From the NCBI RefSeq assembly GCF_030063135.1, contig NZ_JASISO010000004.1, forward strand, positions 186,001 to 250,000: a DNA stretch of 64,000 nt, written 5' to 3'. The position numbers and the translations under genes were made by a program. The stretch comes from Streptomyces sp. G-G2 (GTDB lineage: Bacteria > Actinomycetota > Actinomycetes > Streptomycetales > Streptomycetaceae). Shown here in pieces: positions 15,967-25,058 of this stretch; within the stretch, counting starts at the first letter, position 1; each line of letters starts with the position of its first letter. The notes beneath the pieces are model-generated. The model saw only the letters and a list, made by a program, of their open reading frames with translations, was not told where the DNA came from and did not search any database.

Positions 15967-17712
15967 GTGGGGGCGGGCGCCACTGTGAGGAACGAGCGAT
16001 CGTCGAAGCGCGAGCGGCCGTCGCGGCGCCGACGCCGCGGGACCGCGGCCCCCGGGCCCGCCCCGCGGAACCCTTCCCACACGCTCCACGTGGTGGCCCA
16101 CCCGGCCGACGCCCTCGCTGTGACCGGACCGGCCCTCTTCCGCGCGCTGGCTGACCCGGACCGGCCCGTGACGGTCGTCTGCCTGGCCCCCTCGTCCCCG
16201 CAGGCCCGCGACCACCTCCTCGACGTGCTCGGCCGCGGCGGCCCGTGGGAGCGGAGCACCGAACCGCTCGTTCCCTCCGCCGTGTTGCGCCTCTTCCGGC
16301 TCCGCACCAGGGCCGCCACCCTCGTCTGCTTCGTCGAACCGGAGCCCGGAGCGGCGCCGGCTCCCGGTGGCCCCCCGCTGTTCGACGAGCTCGCCGCCGC
16401 GCTGCTGCGCCGTTTCGTACCCACCGTGGTGTGCACCCTGGACCCCGACCCCGAACACATCGCGTGGAGCGCGGAGGCGGGCCCGGTGTACGCCGATCAC
16501 CCTGACCACGCGGCGGTGGCCCAGGCCGTCCTGGAAGCGGTGCGCCCGGTCGGCCGCGATGCCGGGGCGGCCCCGGCCCGGGCCGCCGTCGCCGTCGAGT
16601 GCTTCCGGGCGGCCGACTCGTGCGGCCGGGCCGCCCCCACGGCCGTCGTCCGCTACCCCGGGCCCCGGATCGGGCTGAGCCGGGGTGCGGACGGGCGGCT
16701 GACCGCGTACGCAGCCCTCGGCGGAGCCGTGACGCGCTGGACCGAGCGCGCCCCCGGCGGCCCCGAATGGGTGCGCGAGGACCTCGACACCCCGCCGCTG
16801 CTGCCGGTGCTGTCCCTGGCCCGCGACCCGCGGGGCTGGGTTCACCTCTTCTCCCTGCGGCGCACCCCGTCCGGCCCGGACGGCGCCGGGGTCGAGGTGA
16901 TGCACGCCGTGCAGTACCAGACCGGGCGCCCGGTCGGCGGCTGGCGTTCGCTGGGCAACCCCAACGGCGCGGCCACCGGCAAGGGCCGCGAGGCCGGGGT
17001 GCCGTGCGCGGTGGTCGACGCCGAGGGCTGTGTCCACGTGTACGTCCGCAACTTCGGGCGCGGGGTGAGCGCCCGCTCGCAGCGCGAGGACGGCTCCTGG
17101 ACGCCCTGGCGCGACCTCCAGGGGTCCGAGGTCCAGGACGGGCTGGCCGCCGTGCTCGACCCCGGGGGGCGGCCCGAGCTGTTCGCCCCGTCCCGGGACG
17201 GGGTGCTGCACTGGCGGCAGCCGCCCGCGGGCGGGGAACTGCGCCGCGGCGGGCCGCCGTTGACGCTGCTGGTGGCCCCGGGCACCGGGCTGGCCGCGCT
17301 GGCCACCGGGCCCGGCCGGGTCACCGTCTACGGCTGCGACGAGCGGGACGGGGCGACGTACGCCTACCGGACCGACGGTACGGCGACCGCGCTGGGCGGC
17401 CCCGGCGCCGGTGTCGCCTCGGCGGCCGGAGCGAGCGCGCTGCGGGCGGACATCGACTCCTACGACTGCACCGTGCTGCTGCGCAGGACCCCCGAGGACG
17501 CCGTCGCCGTCGCGGCGTACCCGACCGAACTGGAACAGGCAGGACTGTGGTGGGAGCCGCTGGGCGCTCCCGGGCTGCGGGAACCGGCGGCCGCGGCCGA
17601 CGGGTCGGGACGCCTCACGGTCGTCTCCCTCGGCGTCGACGGGCGGTTGTCGGTGGCGCGCCAGGAACCGGCCGTCGCGGGGCTGGCCTTCGGCGGGTGG
17701 GTGATCGTATAG
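15967..17712 (+). CDS. PIG-L-like protein with beta-propeller C-terminus, catalytic Asp replaced
   Basis: About 581 residues. The N-terminal third matches PIG-L/MshB zinc deacetylases (LHVVAHPADALAVTGPALFRAL...VVCTLDPDPEHIAW...YADHPDHAAVAQAV). The rest consists of repeated beta-strands with Gly/Trp motifs (GGWRSLGNPNG, SWTPWRDLQG), as in lectin-like propellers. The second PIG-L gene in this operon (25055-27022) has the same architecture. In MshB-type enzymes the motif AHPDD supplies a zinc His, a catalytic base Asp and a zinc Asp. Here it reads AHPAD: the base is Ala while the metal ligands remain, so the protein may be a sugar-binding pseudoenzyme. The start is uncertain: GTG 15967 has GGAG six bases upstream; GTG 15925 and GTG 15985 are alternatives. 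Confidence 0.7.
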   Translation: MGAGATVRNERSSKRERPSRRRRRGTAAPGPAPRNPSHTLHVVAHPADALAVTGPALFRALADPDRPVTVVCLAPSSPQARDHLLDVLGRGGPWERSTEPLVPSAVLRLFRLRTRAATLVCFVEPEPGAAPAPGGPPLFDELAAALLRRFVPTVVCTLDPDPEHIAWSAEAGPVYADHPDHAAVAQAVLEAVRPVGRDAGAAPARAAVAVECFRAADSCGRAAPTAVVRYPGPRIGLSRGADGRLTAYAALGGAVTRWTERAPGGPEWVREDLDTPPLLPVLSLARDPRGWVHLFSLRRTPSGPDGAGVEVMHAVQYQTGRPVGGWRSLGNPNGAATGKGREAGVPCAVVDAEGCVHVYVRNFGRGVSARSQREDGSWTPWRDLQGSEVQDGLAAVLDPGGRPELFAPSRDGVLHWRQPPAGGELRRGGPPLTLLVAPGTGLAALATGPGRVTVYGCDERDGATYAYRTDGTATALGGPGAGVASAAGASALRADIDSYDCTVLLRRTPEDAVAVAAYPTELEQAGLWWEPLGAPGLREPAAAADGSGRLTVVSLGVDGRLSVARQEPAVAGLAFGGWVIV

Positions 17713-17839
17713 CCCGCTCACCCTTCCTCGGGGTCCGGGCATATCGACAAATTGATTTACAATTTTCGTATCTTGCGGCAATGGGACCGGGAACTCGGCA
17801 ACGTGAGAGACCGGTTACAAAGGCGCGGAGAGGTTCAGC
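17713..17839 (+). promoter_or_regulatory. AT-rich spacer, probable internal promoter
   Basis: The bases around 17740-17780 (ATATCGACAAATTGATTTAC, then ACAATTTTCGTATCTT) are far more AT-rich than the surrounding coding DNA. This is the only sizeable gap inside an otherwise overlapping operon, so a second promoter for the Stealth genes is likely. Confidence 0.4.
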
Positions 17840-19435
17840 ATGCCTGGTAGTGCGATACAGGCCGGGGCGGGAGACAAGAGCCCGGTCGGTGCGACCGGCG
17901 TCCCCACCCTGACGGTGGGCGACGCGGGTGACCAGGCGTACGTCGATCCCCGCGCGACCCCGCTGGCCGCCCGCGAGGCCAACCGCGCCGCCGTCGCCTG
18001 GCTCCTCGACACCCTCGGCGTGCCGCACTTCGCCGTGCGCGGCAGGTCCGACCACGGTACCGTCATCGCCGTGGAGGAGTCCGACCGGGCCCGCGTGCTC
18101 GAAGGCCTGCGGCGCTCCCTGGCCGACTCCGCCGGGCACGTGACCGCGCTGGCCGCGGAACCCCTGCGCGCCCAGCGGCCCGTACCCGGGCACGACGCGG
18201 CGGTGTGGCACCGTGCCCGCACGGCCGCCGCCGTCCAGGTCAGCCGGTACCGCACCGATCCCGGCGGGCACCTGGTCCTCGGGCACGAGTACGGCTGCGC
18301 CGTGGAGTTCTGGACCCGCCAGGGCGACCGGCTGATCGCCCCGCGAGCCAACCGCGTCACCTGGTCCGTCGCCGCCGACGGTCCCGCGCTGCTCGGCGCC
18401 GGACGGCTGTTCAGCCGTTTCGTCCCCGTCCACACCACCCTCGGCACGGCGCCGGCCCTCCCGACCCGGTCCGAGTTCCTGGTCCCGCTCGTCGAGGACA
18501 TCGACTTCCCCGTGGACGCCGTCTACACCTGGGTGGACGGCAACGACCCCGCCTGGGCGGCCCGCAAGGCCGCCGCGCGGGGCGAGGTCTATCACGCCGA
18601 ATCGGCCAGCGACGCCCGTTTCCTCAGCCGCGACGAACTGCGCTACTCGCTGCGCTCGCTGCACCTGTTCGCCCCCTGGATCCGCAACGTCCACGTGGTC
18701 ACCGACGACCAGGTGCCCGCCTGGATGCGGCAGGACCTGGCGGGCTTCCGGGTCGTCAGCCACCGCGAGATCTTCCGTGACCCGGCCGACCTGCCCACCT
18801 TCAACTCGCATGCGATCGAGAGCAGGCTGCACCACATCCCCGGCCTCTCCGAGCAGTTCCTGTACTTCAACGACGACATGTTCCTCGGCCGCCCGCTGAC
18901 TCCCCACGCCTTCTTCAGTCCCGTGGGCACGGCCCGCTACTTCCCCTCCCAGAACCGCATCCCGCAGGGCCCGGTGACCGACGCCGACACCCCTGTCGAC
19001 GCTGCCTGCAAGAACAACCGGGCGCTGCTGCTGGAACGCTTCGGCCGGGTCATCACCCAGCCGATGGAGCACATCCCCTACGCCCTGCGCCGCAGCGCGA
19101 TGGCGGAGGCGGAGGCGGACTTCCCGCGGGAGTGGGCCCGTACCTCCGCCAGCCGGTTCCGCGCGATGACCGACCTCTCGCCCACCTCGTCGCTGGCGCT
19201 CTACTACGCGGCGCTCACCGGCCGGGCGCAGCCCGGGTCCATGGCCTTCACCTATCTCCAGCTGGCCGTACCGGACCTCGGGCGGCGCCTGGACCGCCTG
19301 CTGGACGGGCGCGACCAGGACTCCTTCTGCCTCAACGACGCCTTCTCCACTCCGGAGGACATGGCCGCGCAGCAGGAACTGCTCAGCGGATTCCTGAACG
19401 CCTACTTCCCGATCCCCAGCCCCTGCGAACTCTGA
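17840..19435 (+). CDS. Stealth-family sugar-phosphate transferase, copy 1
   Basis: A 531-residue protein of the Stealth family, which transfers hexose-1-phosphate units to build phosphodiester-linked surface polysaccharides. All four conserved regions are visible in the C-terminal 320 residues: CR1 DFPVDAVYTWVDGNDPAW; CR2 from SRDELRYSLRSL through NSHAIESRLHHI to FLYFNDDMFLGRP; CR3 with KNNRALLLERFG and PYALRRS; and CR4 with FCLNDAF. The N-terminal 230 residues are shared with the two following paralogues and include FAVRGRSDHGTVIAVEESDR and LGHEYGCAVEFW. The ATG follows GGAGAGG. It has no signal peptide and is predicted to act in the cytoplasm on lipid-linked or soluble acceptors. Confidence 0.9.
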   Translation: MPGSAIQAGAGDKSPVGATGVPTLTVGDAGDQAYVDPRATPLAAREANRAAVAWLLDTLGVPHFAVRGRSDHGTVIAVEESDRARVLEGLRRSLADSAGHVTALAAEPLRAQRPVPGHDAAVWHRARTAAAVQVSRYRTDPGGHLVLGHEYGCAVEFWTRQGDRLIAPRANRVTWSVAADGPALLGAGRLFSRFVPVHTTLGTAPALPTRSEFLVPLVEDIDFPVDAVYTWVDGNDPAWAARKAAARGEVYHAESASDARFLSRDELRYSLRSLHLFAPWIRNVHVVTDDQVPAWMRQDLAGFRVVSHREIFRDPADLPTFNSHAIESRLHHIPGLSEQFLYFNDDMFLGRPLTPHAFFSPVGTARYFPSQNRIPQGPVTDADTPVDAACKNNRALLLERFGRVITQPMEHIPYALRRSAMAEAEADFPREWARTSASRFRAMTDLSPTSSLALYYAALTGRAQPGSMAFTYLQLAVPDLGRRLDRLLDGRDQDSFCLNDAFSTPEDMAAQQELLSGFLNAYFPIPSPCEL

Positions 19436-19450
19436 GAAGGAGCGTGCGAG

Positions 19451-21184
19451 ATGCCAGATTCCGGATCGACCAGTTCCGCCTCTCAGGTCTACCAGAAGCT
19501 GGTGCCCCGGCCCGTGCGGACCGTGGCCATGAACACCGTGCCCGTCCCGGTGCGCCGGGGGCTCAAGAAGCGCCTGGACCAGTCGCTGGCCCAGCGCGAA
19601 TCGAGGCTGCACCAGCGCGCCCTCAAGCGGCTGCGGACCACCGATTTCAGCAATCTGCCCGAGGGCCGGGCCGAGGCACCGGACGGCCGGGTCGGCCACG
19701 TCCACACCGGCCTCACGGCGGACCTCGCCCGGCGCACCGACCTCGCGCTGATCACCACCGTGCTCGACCGGGCGAAGATCCCCTGGTTCACCGTGCCCGC
19801 GCTCGACGACCGCCGGATGTGCCTGGCCGTCGCCCGCGAGCACAAGCCCGCCGTACGCCGCGTGCTGCGCGCCCTGTTGGAGCGGCAGACGGGGTACGTG
19901 GTCTCCGTCGCCCCCGGCAAGGACGACACCGCCCGCATTCCCGGCAGTTACGTCAAGGCCTGGAAGCACTTCGGCGCGGCCCGGGTGATCCGGATCACCT
20001 GGCTGCGCACCGATCCCACCGGCTTCCTCTGGCTGGGCGAGAACCAGGGGGTGGAGATCGAGTTCTGGACCACGGACACCGGTCCGGCCGCTCCCCGGAT
20101 GGTCGGCCCCCGCCCCAACCGGGTGCAGCGGGTCGTCCCGGCCGGCGATCCGCACACGGTCGAGATCAGCCACGACCGGCTCACGGGGTACGCGGACCCC
20201 GACGCGGGAGCCGCGCCGACCCGCACCCGCGAAGGGTTCGACATTCGCCGGGTCGAAGAGGTCACCTTCCCCGTCGACGCCGTCGTGCTCTGGGCCCACG
20301 ACGAGCCGTGGGCCGAGGAACTCCTGCGTGCCACCCTGCGGTCCCTGCACCAGTACGCCCCCTGGGCGGACCGGGTGCACGTACTGGCGCTCGCGCCCGT
20401 GCCGCTGTGGGTGCACGCCGACGACCGGCTGCGGATCGTGCCCGCCGGGCCGCGCGCCGAACAGAACCTCCACGCGGTGCCCGAACTCGCCGACAGGTTC
20501 CTGTACTTCCGGCCCGGCGCGCTGCTCGGGCGCCCCGTCCGGCCGTTCGACTACTTCACCGCGCTCGGCGGGACCCGGCCCCGGCGGGGACCGTGGTCGG
20601 CCCGCGAGGCCGCCGCGCCCTGGACCGGCTGGGCGTTCTCCTTCACCCAGCGCGCCGTGACCCACGGATACGCCCCGGGCCCCCAGCCGTACGCCCGCGA
20701 GATCCTCGAGGCGGTGGCCGCCGGATTCGGCGACCACCAGCCGCACAACGGGGGCCAGTACGCGCCGGAGCTGGAGGGCACCCACCCGCTGGACGGGGTC
20801 GTCCACCACGCCGCGCACTTCTCCGGCCACGCCGAGCCGTCCGGCGAGGCGACCATCGCCGTCCACGCGGCGGTACCGGGGGTCACCCGCTGGCTCGACC
20901 GGCTCCTCGTACGCCGCGACGCGCAGCAGATGCAGCTGTGCGGGCTGGGCTCGTCCGATGCGCTGGCCCACGGCGGTACCCGCGCCGTACTGGACTTCCT
21001 GCGCCGGTACTTCCCCGTGCCCAGTCCCTTCGAGCGGGCCCTGCCGGAGCCCGGATCAGCGTCGGGCCCGGAGTCCGCCGCCCTGTCCGGTACCGGTTGC
21101 GACCCCGAGTTCGAACCCGACACGGGGACCGGCTTCGTGCCCCCCGCGTGGACCCGGCGCGGGGAGGTGGGCAGTCCTTCATGA
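19451..21184 (+). CDS. Stealth-family paralogue with degenerate catalytic motifs, copy 2
   Basis: A 577-residue paralogue of its neighbours, recognisable by the shared N-terminal domain (DLALITTVLDRAKIPWFTVP, FLWLGENQGVEIEFW, PRPNRV) and by the aligned positions of the conserved regions. The catalytic signatures are gone. CR1 VYTWVDGNDP has become VVLWAHDEPW, the NSHAIESRLHHI block has become NLHAVPEL, and FLYFNDDMFLGRP has become FLYFRPGALLGRP. The FLYF, LGRP and final FLRRYFPVPSPFE segments survive, so the fold is kept. It starts 15 bp after copy 1 and overlaps copy 3 (ATGA). Codon use is normal and the frame is intact, which argues for a maintained non-catalytic partner rather than a decaying gene. 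Confidence 0.75.
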   Translation: MPDSGSTSSASQVYQKLVPRPVRTVAMNTVPVPVRRGLKKRLDQSLAQRESRLHQRALKRLRTTDFSNLPEGRAEAPDGRVGHVHTGLTADLARRTDLALITTVLDRAKIPWFTVPALDDRRMCLAVAREHKPAVRRVLRALLERQTGYVVSVAPGKDDTARIPGSYVKAWKHFGAARVIRITWLRTDPTGFLWLGENQGVEIEFWTTDTGPAAPRMVGPRPNRVQRVVPAGDPHTVEISHDRLTGYADPDAGAAPTRTREGFDIRRVEEVTFPVDAVVLWAHDEPWAEELLRATLRSLHQYAPWADRVHVLALAPVPLWVHADDRLRIVPAGPRAEQNLHAVPELADRFLYFRPGALLGRPVRPFDYFTALGGTRPRRGPWSAREAAAPWTGWAFSFTQRAVTHGYAPGPQPYAREILEAVAAGFGDHQPHNGGQYAPELEGTHPLDGVVHHAAHFSGHAEPSGEATIAVHAAVPGVTRWLDRLLVRRDAQQMQLCGLGSSDALAHGGTRAVLDFLRRYFPVPSPFERALPEPGSASGPESAALSGTGCDPEFEPDTGTGFVPPAWTRRGEVGSPS

Positions 21185-22956
21185 CGGCGGCCAATCCCGA
21201 AGCGTCCCCGGCGGTCGCCCTCTACCGGGCCGTACTGCCCACCCGGCTGCGCCGCGGCCTGGCCCGGCGCGTCCCGATCGGGCTGCGCGCGGTGGTCAAG
21301 CGGCTGCTGCGCGGGTCCAGGTTCGGCGTCGGCCCGGCCCGCTCGCTGCGCGCCCGGCGGGCCCGCGGTCGCTGGCCGCACCTGTTCGCGGAGGGCGACC
21401 GGCTGGCGGTGCTGGTGGGCGCGGGCACCCGGATCGCGCTCGTCCGGCCGACGGCCTCGCCGCTCGGGCTGCGCGAGGCCAATCTCGAACTCGTCGTCAC
21501 CGCCCTCGAACGGGCGGGCATCGACTACTTCGCCGTGCGCGGGGCCAGCGAGCTGCGGGCCTGTTTCGCCGTCCGGGAGGAGGACCGCTCCAAGGTGGCC
21601 GCGGCCCTGCTGGAGTGCCTGCGCCAGGCCCCCGTGTACGTCGCCCACGGCGCCGATGACAGTGACGAGCCGCAGGCCACCGGCCGGGCGGCCCTCGGCG
21701 ATTCCCGGCGCGGCCTGCGGATCGCCGGGCTGGCCCCCGTCCTGCGGGTCGGGATGCTCTGGCGGGACCCGGGCGGCTCGCTCGGCCTCGGCCTCGAATT
21801 CGGCTGCGACCTGGAGTTCTGGCACGAGGAGGAAGGGCGGCTGGTCGCACCCCGGCCCAACCGGGTCACCCACAGCGTGGCGTACGACGCGCCCCGGATC
21901 CTGGTGCCCGTCAACCGGCTCACCGGCTTCGCCTCCCGCCACACCCGGCGCACCCGTCACGTCCGTACCCTTGAGGCCTTTGCCGCGGCGCTGCCCGAGG
22001 ACGTCCGCTTCCCCATCGACGTCGTCTTCACCTGGGTCGACGGAAACGACCCCGACTGGCAGCGCCGCCGCCGTGAACAGGGCGGCGACGGCTATCACGT
22101 GGAGTCCGCCAACGCCGCCCGGTACATCAACCGCGACGAACTGCGCTACTCGCTGCGCTCACTGGAACAGAACGCCCCCTGGGCCCGCCGGATCTTCCTG
22201 GTCACCGACCGCCAGCGCCCGCACTGGCTGGACGCCGCCCACCCCCGGATCACGGTGGTCGACCACCGTGAGATATTCGACGACCCCGCAGCCCTGCCCA
22301 CGTTCAACTCCCATGCCATCGAGAGCCGCCTGCACCACATCGAAGGCCTCGCGGAACACTTCCTGTACTTCAACGACGACATGTTCCTGGGGCGCCCCGT
22401 GACCCCCCAGGACTTCTTCCTGTCGAACGGGATGACCCGGGTCTTCCTGTCCCCCTCCCAGGTCCCGCAGCCCGCCGTCACCCTCGGCGACCGTCCCGTC
22501 GACGCGGCGGGCAAGAACAACCGGCGGATCATCGAGGAGTTCTTCGGCACCACCCTCGTGCAGAAGATGCGCCACGCCCCCTACCCGTTGCGCCGCAGCA
22601 TCCTGTTCGAGATGGAGGAGAAGTTCGCCGTGCCGCACCGGGCCACCACCTTCAGCCGGTTCCGCAGCGCGACCGACATCTCCATCCCCTCCTCGCTCTA
22701 CCACTACTACGCCTACCTGACGGGGCGCGCGGTCCCCTCGGACATCGCATTCGCCTACCTCGCACTGGACCGGCCCGAGATCGAGCGCCGTATGAACATC
22801 CTCCTGGCCCGCCGCGACCGCCAGGCCTTCTGCATCAACGACACCGTCTCCGACGGCCGGGACCAGGAGCGCCAGGCCAGGATGCTCCAGGACTTCCTGA
22901 GGGCCTACTTCCCGATACCCGGCCCCTTCGAGCGGAAGGACTCCGACGGTCGATGA
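21181..22956 (+). CDS. Stealth-family sugar-phosphate transferase, copy 3
   Basis: A 591-residue Stealth protein with intact motifs: RFPIDVVFTWVDGNDPDW (CR1), NRDELRYSLRSLEQNAPW, NSHAIESRLHHIEGLAEHF and FLYFNDDMFLGRP (CR2), KNNRRIIEEFFG with YPLRRSI (CR3), and FCINDT (CR4). An extra basic N-terminus of about 85 residues precedes the shared domain (SPLGLREANLELVVTALERA). ATG 21181 overlaps the stop of copy 2, and its own stop overlaps the glycosyltransferase start, so translation is coupled throughout. It probably differs from copy 1 in the sugar or acceptor used, since both active sites look complete. Confidence 0.9.
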   Translation: MTAANPEASPAVALYRAVLPTRLRRGLARRVPIGLRAVVKRLLRGSRFGVGPARSLRARRARGRWPHLFAEGDRLAVLVGAGTRIALVRPTASPLGLREANLELVVTALERAGIDYFAVRGASELRACFAVREEDRSKVAAALLECLRQAPVYVAHGADDSDEPQATGRAALGDSRRGLRIAGLAPVLRVGMLWRDPGGSLGLGLEFGCDLEFWHEEEGRLVAPRPNRVTHSVAYDAPRILVPVNRLTGFASRHTRRTRHVRTLEAFAAALPEDVRFPIDVVFTWVDGNDPDWQRRRREQGGDGYHVESANAARYINRDELRYSLRSLEQNAPWARRIFLVTDRQRPHWLDAAHPRITVVDHREIFDDPAALPTFNSHAIESRLHHIEGLAEHFLYFNDDMFLGRPVTPQDFFLSNGMTRVFLSPSQVPQPAVTLGDRPVDAAGKNNRRIIEEFFGTTLVQKMRHAPYPLRRSILFEMEEKFAVPHRATTFSRFRSATDISIPSSLYHYYAYLTGRAVPSDIAFAYLALDRPEIERRMNILLARRDRQAFCINDTVSDGRDQERQARMLQDFLRAYFPIPGPFERKDSDGR

Positions 22957-25058
22957 AGATCTCCTTCCTGATCAACAACATCTACGGCATCGGCGGCACG
23001 AACCGGACGGTGATCAACCTCGCCGAGGCCCTGTCCGCGGACCACCGGGTCGAGATCGTCTCCGTGTTCCGGCGCACCGCGGCGGCCCCCAAGTTCACCA
23101 TCTCCCCGCAGGTCACCGTCCGGGCCCTGGTGGACCTGCGGCCCGGCCGGACGGGCGCGGACCGGGGCCACCCGGGACTGGCGGAACCCACCCGGGTGGT
23201 GCCCCGCCAGGAGGAGTTCTACGAGCAGTACAGCGCCCTCTCCGACCAGCGGATCATCGACGAGCTGAGCGGGACCGGCGCCGACGTGGTCGTCGGCACC
23301 CGCCCCAGCCTGAACCTCTTCGTGGCCCGCTACACCCGGGACACCGCGCTGCGGGTGGCCCAGGAGCACATGACGCACCTGGCCATCCCGGCCACGGTCC
23401 GCGCGGAGATGGCCCGGTCCTACCCGCGCCTCGACCTCGTCACCACGGTGACGGAGGCCGACGCACGCTCCTTCAGGGAGCACGTCCCGCTGCCCGCACT
23501 GCCCGTGACGGCCGTGCCCAACAGCGTGCCGCGGCCCGCGGTCGCCCCCTCCGACGGCACCCGCAAGGTGATCGTCAGCGCGGGCCGCATGCACCACGTC
23601 AAGCGCTACGACCTGCTGATCCGCGCCTTCGCCCGGCTCGCCCCCCGGTTCCCGGACTGGCGGCTGCGCGTCTACGGCGACGGGGACGAGACAGCCGCGC
23701 TGCGCACGCTCGTCAACGACCTGGACCTGTCCGGCCGTATCCTGCTGATGGGCGGCTTCTCACCCATCGAGTCCGAATGGGTCAAGGGTTCCATCGCCGC
23801 CGTCACGTCGAGCGCCGAGTCCTTCGGGATGACCCTGGTGGAAGCCATGCGCTGCGGCCTGCCCGTGGTCTCCACCGACTGCCCCGTCGGACCCCGCGAG
23901 ATCCTGCGCGACGGCGAGGACGGCCTCCTCGTCGCCGACGGAGACGTCGCCGCCATCGCCGCCGGGCTCGGCCGCCTGATGGCCGACGACGCGGAGCGCG
24001 CCCGGATGGCGGCTGCCGCGCTGCGCAACTCGCAGCGCTACGACCCCGCCGTGATCGCCGCCCGTTACACCGAGCTGTTCGAGGAAGCCGCCCGCCGCCG
24101 CGCCGAGGCCCGGACCGGCTACCGCGCGCCGACGGCCGCCCGGCTGGGGCGCCCGCCGGGCGACAGCGCGCCGCCCGAGTCCCTGAAGACCGCCGTGTGC
24201 CACGTCGGCGCGCCCGACGCCGGGTGGCTGAGCCTGTCCTGCGACGGTCCCGAGGGGCCCAGGAACCGGGGCGCGTTCCTGCTGCGCCACCGTCCGTCGA
24301 GCGGGTCCCGGCTGCCCGACCTGCTCCTCGACACGGAGCGCGAGACGCTGGCCACCGGAGCCGTGCGGCACACCGCCGTCGTGGCGCCCGCCGCCCTCGA
24401 CCACCTCGGCGACGGCCGGTGGCGGGTCATGCTCACCGCGGGCAAGGGGGACCCCGTCCACCTCAAGGCGGGCATCCGCGACACCCGGGGGCTCATCGAC
24501 GCCCGCGCCCGCCTCCTCGAAGCCCCCGGCCCCGGCCCGGTCCTGTGGAACCTGCCCTACGCGCAGCCGAACGGCAGGCTGATGCTGCGTACCGTGCAGC
24601 GCGAGGCCCACGCGGAAGCCCGCGAGGTCCGCGTCTGCGAGGACGGGATCACCGTCTCCGGGGTGCTCTGCGGAGCGCGCACCCTGGAGTACGGGGCCCG
24701 GTTCGTGCTCATCCGGCGCGGCCGTCACCGCAGCGAGCTGTCCCTGCCGGTGGAGGTGCTCGGCGAGCGCTCGTTCCGGATGGAACTGCCCCTGGTCCAG
24801 CTGGTGGAGGACCGGCTGGACCGCTGGGAGGACTGGGACTGGTGGCTCCAGCCGCAGCCCGGGACCAGGCGCCGGGTGCGCGTCTGCCACCTCTTCGAGG
24901 ACTTCCCCGACGTCCGGGGCGCCTACCCGTACCCCGAAGTCCCCCTCCCCGCAGACGACGTGTCCCGTTTCGTCGTCGTGCATCCGTCCCGGCCGGTCCG
25001 AGTCCGGCCCTACTGCTCCGTCTCCGGAGCCATGGCTATGAACGTGGTGGACCGATGA
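22953..25058 (+). CDS. GT4-family glycosyltransferase with C-terminal extension
   Basis: A 701-residue protein. Residues 1 to about 385 form a GT-B glycosyltransferase: the N-terminal Rossmann unit MKISFLINNIYGIGGTNRTV, then VIVSAGRMHHVKRYDLLIRA, and the donor-binding EX7E motif ESFGMTLVEAMRCGLPVVST. About 300 residues of predicted beta-rich sequence follow (WNLPYAQPNGRLMLRTV, EVRVCEDGITVSGVL), a kind of domain often attached to actinobacterial wall-polymer transferases. The ATG overlaps the previous stop (ATGA). It likely adds the sugar that the Stealth enzymes link through phosphate. Confidence 0.85.
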   Translation: MKISFLINNIYGIGGTNRTVINLAEALSADHRVEIVSVFRRTAAAPKFTISPQVTVRALVDLRPGRTGADRGHPGLAEPTRVVPRQEEFYEQYSALSDQRIIDELSGTGADVVVGTRPSLNLFVARYTRDTALRVAQEHMTHLAIPATVRAEMARSYPRLDLVTTVTEADARSFREHVPLPALPVTAVPNSVPRPAVAPSDGTRKVIVSAGRMHHVKRYDLLIRAFARLAPRFPDWRLRVYGDGDETAALRTLVNDLDLSGRILLMGGFSPIESEWVKGSIAAVTSSAESFGMTLVEAMRCGLPVVSTDCPVGPREILRDGEDGLLVADGDVAAIAAGLGRLMADDAERARMAAAALRNSQRYDPAVIAARYTELFEEAARRRAEARTGYRAPTAARLGRPPGDSAPPESLKTAVCHVGAPDAGWLSLSCDGPEGPRNRGAFLLRHRPSSGSRLPDLLLDTERETLATGAVRHTAVVAPAALDHLGDGRWRVMLTAGKGDPVHLKAGIRDTRGLIDARARLLEAPGPGPVLWNLPYAQPNGRLMLRTVQREAHAEAREVRVCEDGITVSGVLCGARTLEYGARFVLIRRGRHRSELSLPVEVLGERSFRMELPLVQLVEDRLDRWEDWDWWLQPQPGTRRRVRVCHLFEDFPDVRGAYPYPEVPLPADDVSRFVVVHPSRPVRVRPYCSVSGAMAMNVVDR

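Noticed and set aside
17615..20971. A 1118-codon minus-strand ORF opposite the Stealth genes
   Set aside because: It is a shadow of the plus-strand Stealth and PIG-L genes; no family motif is present.
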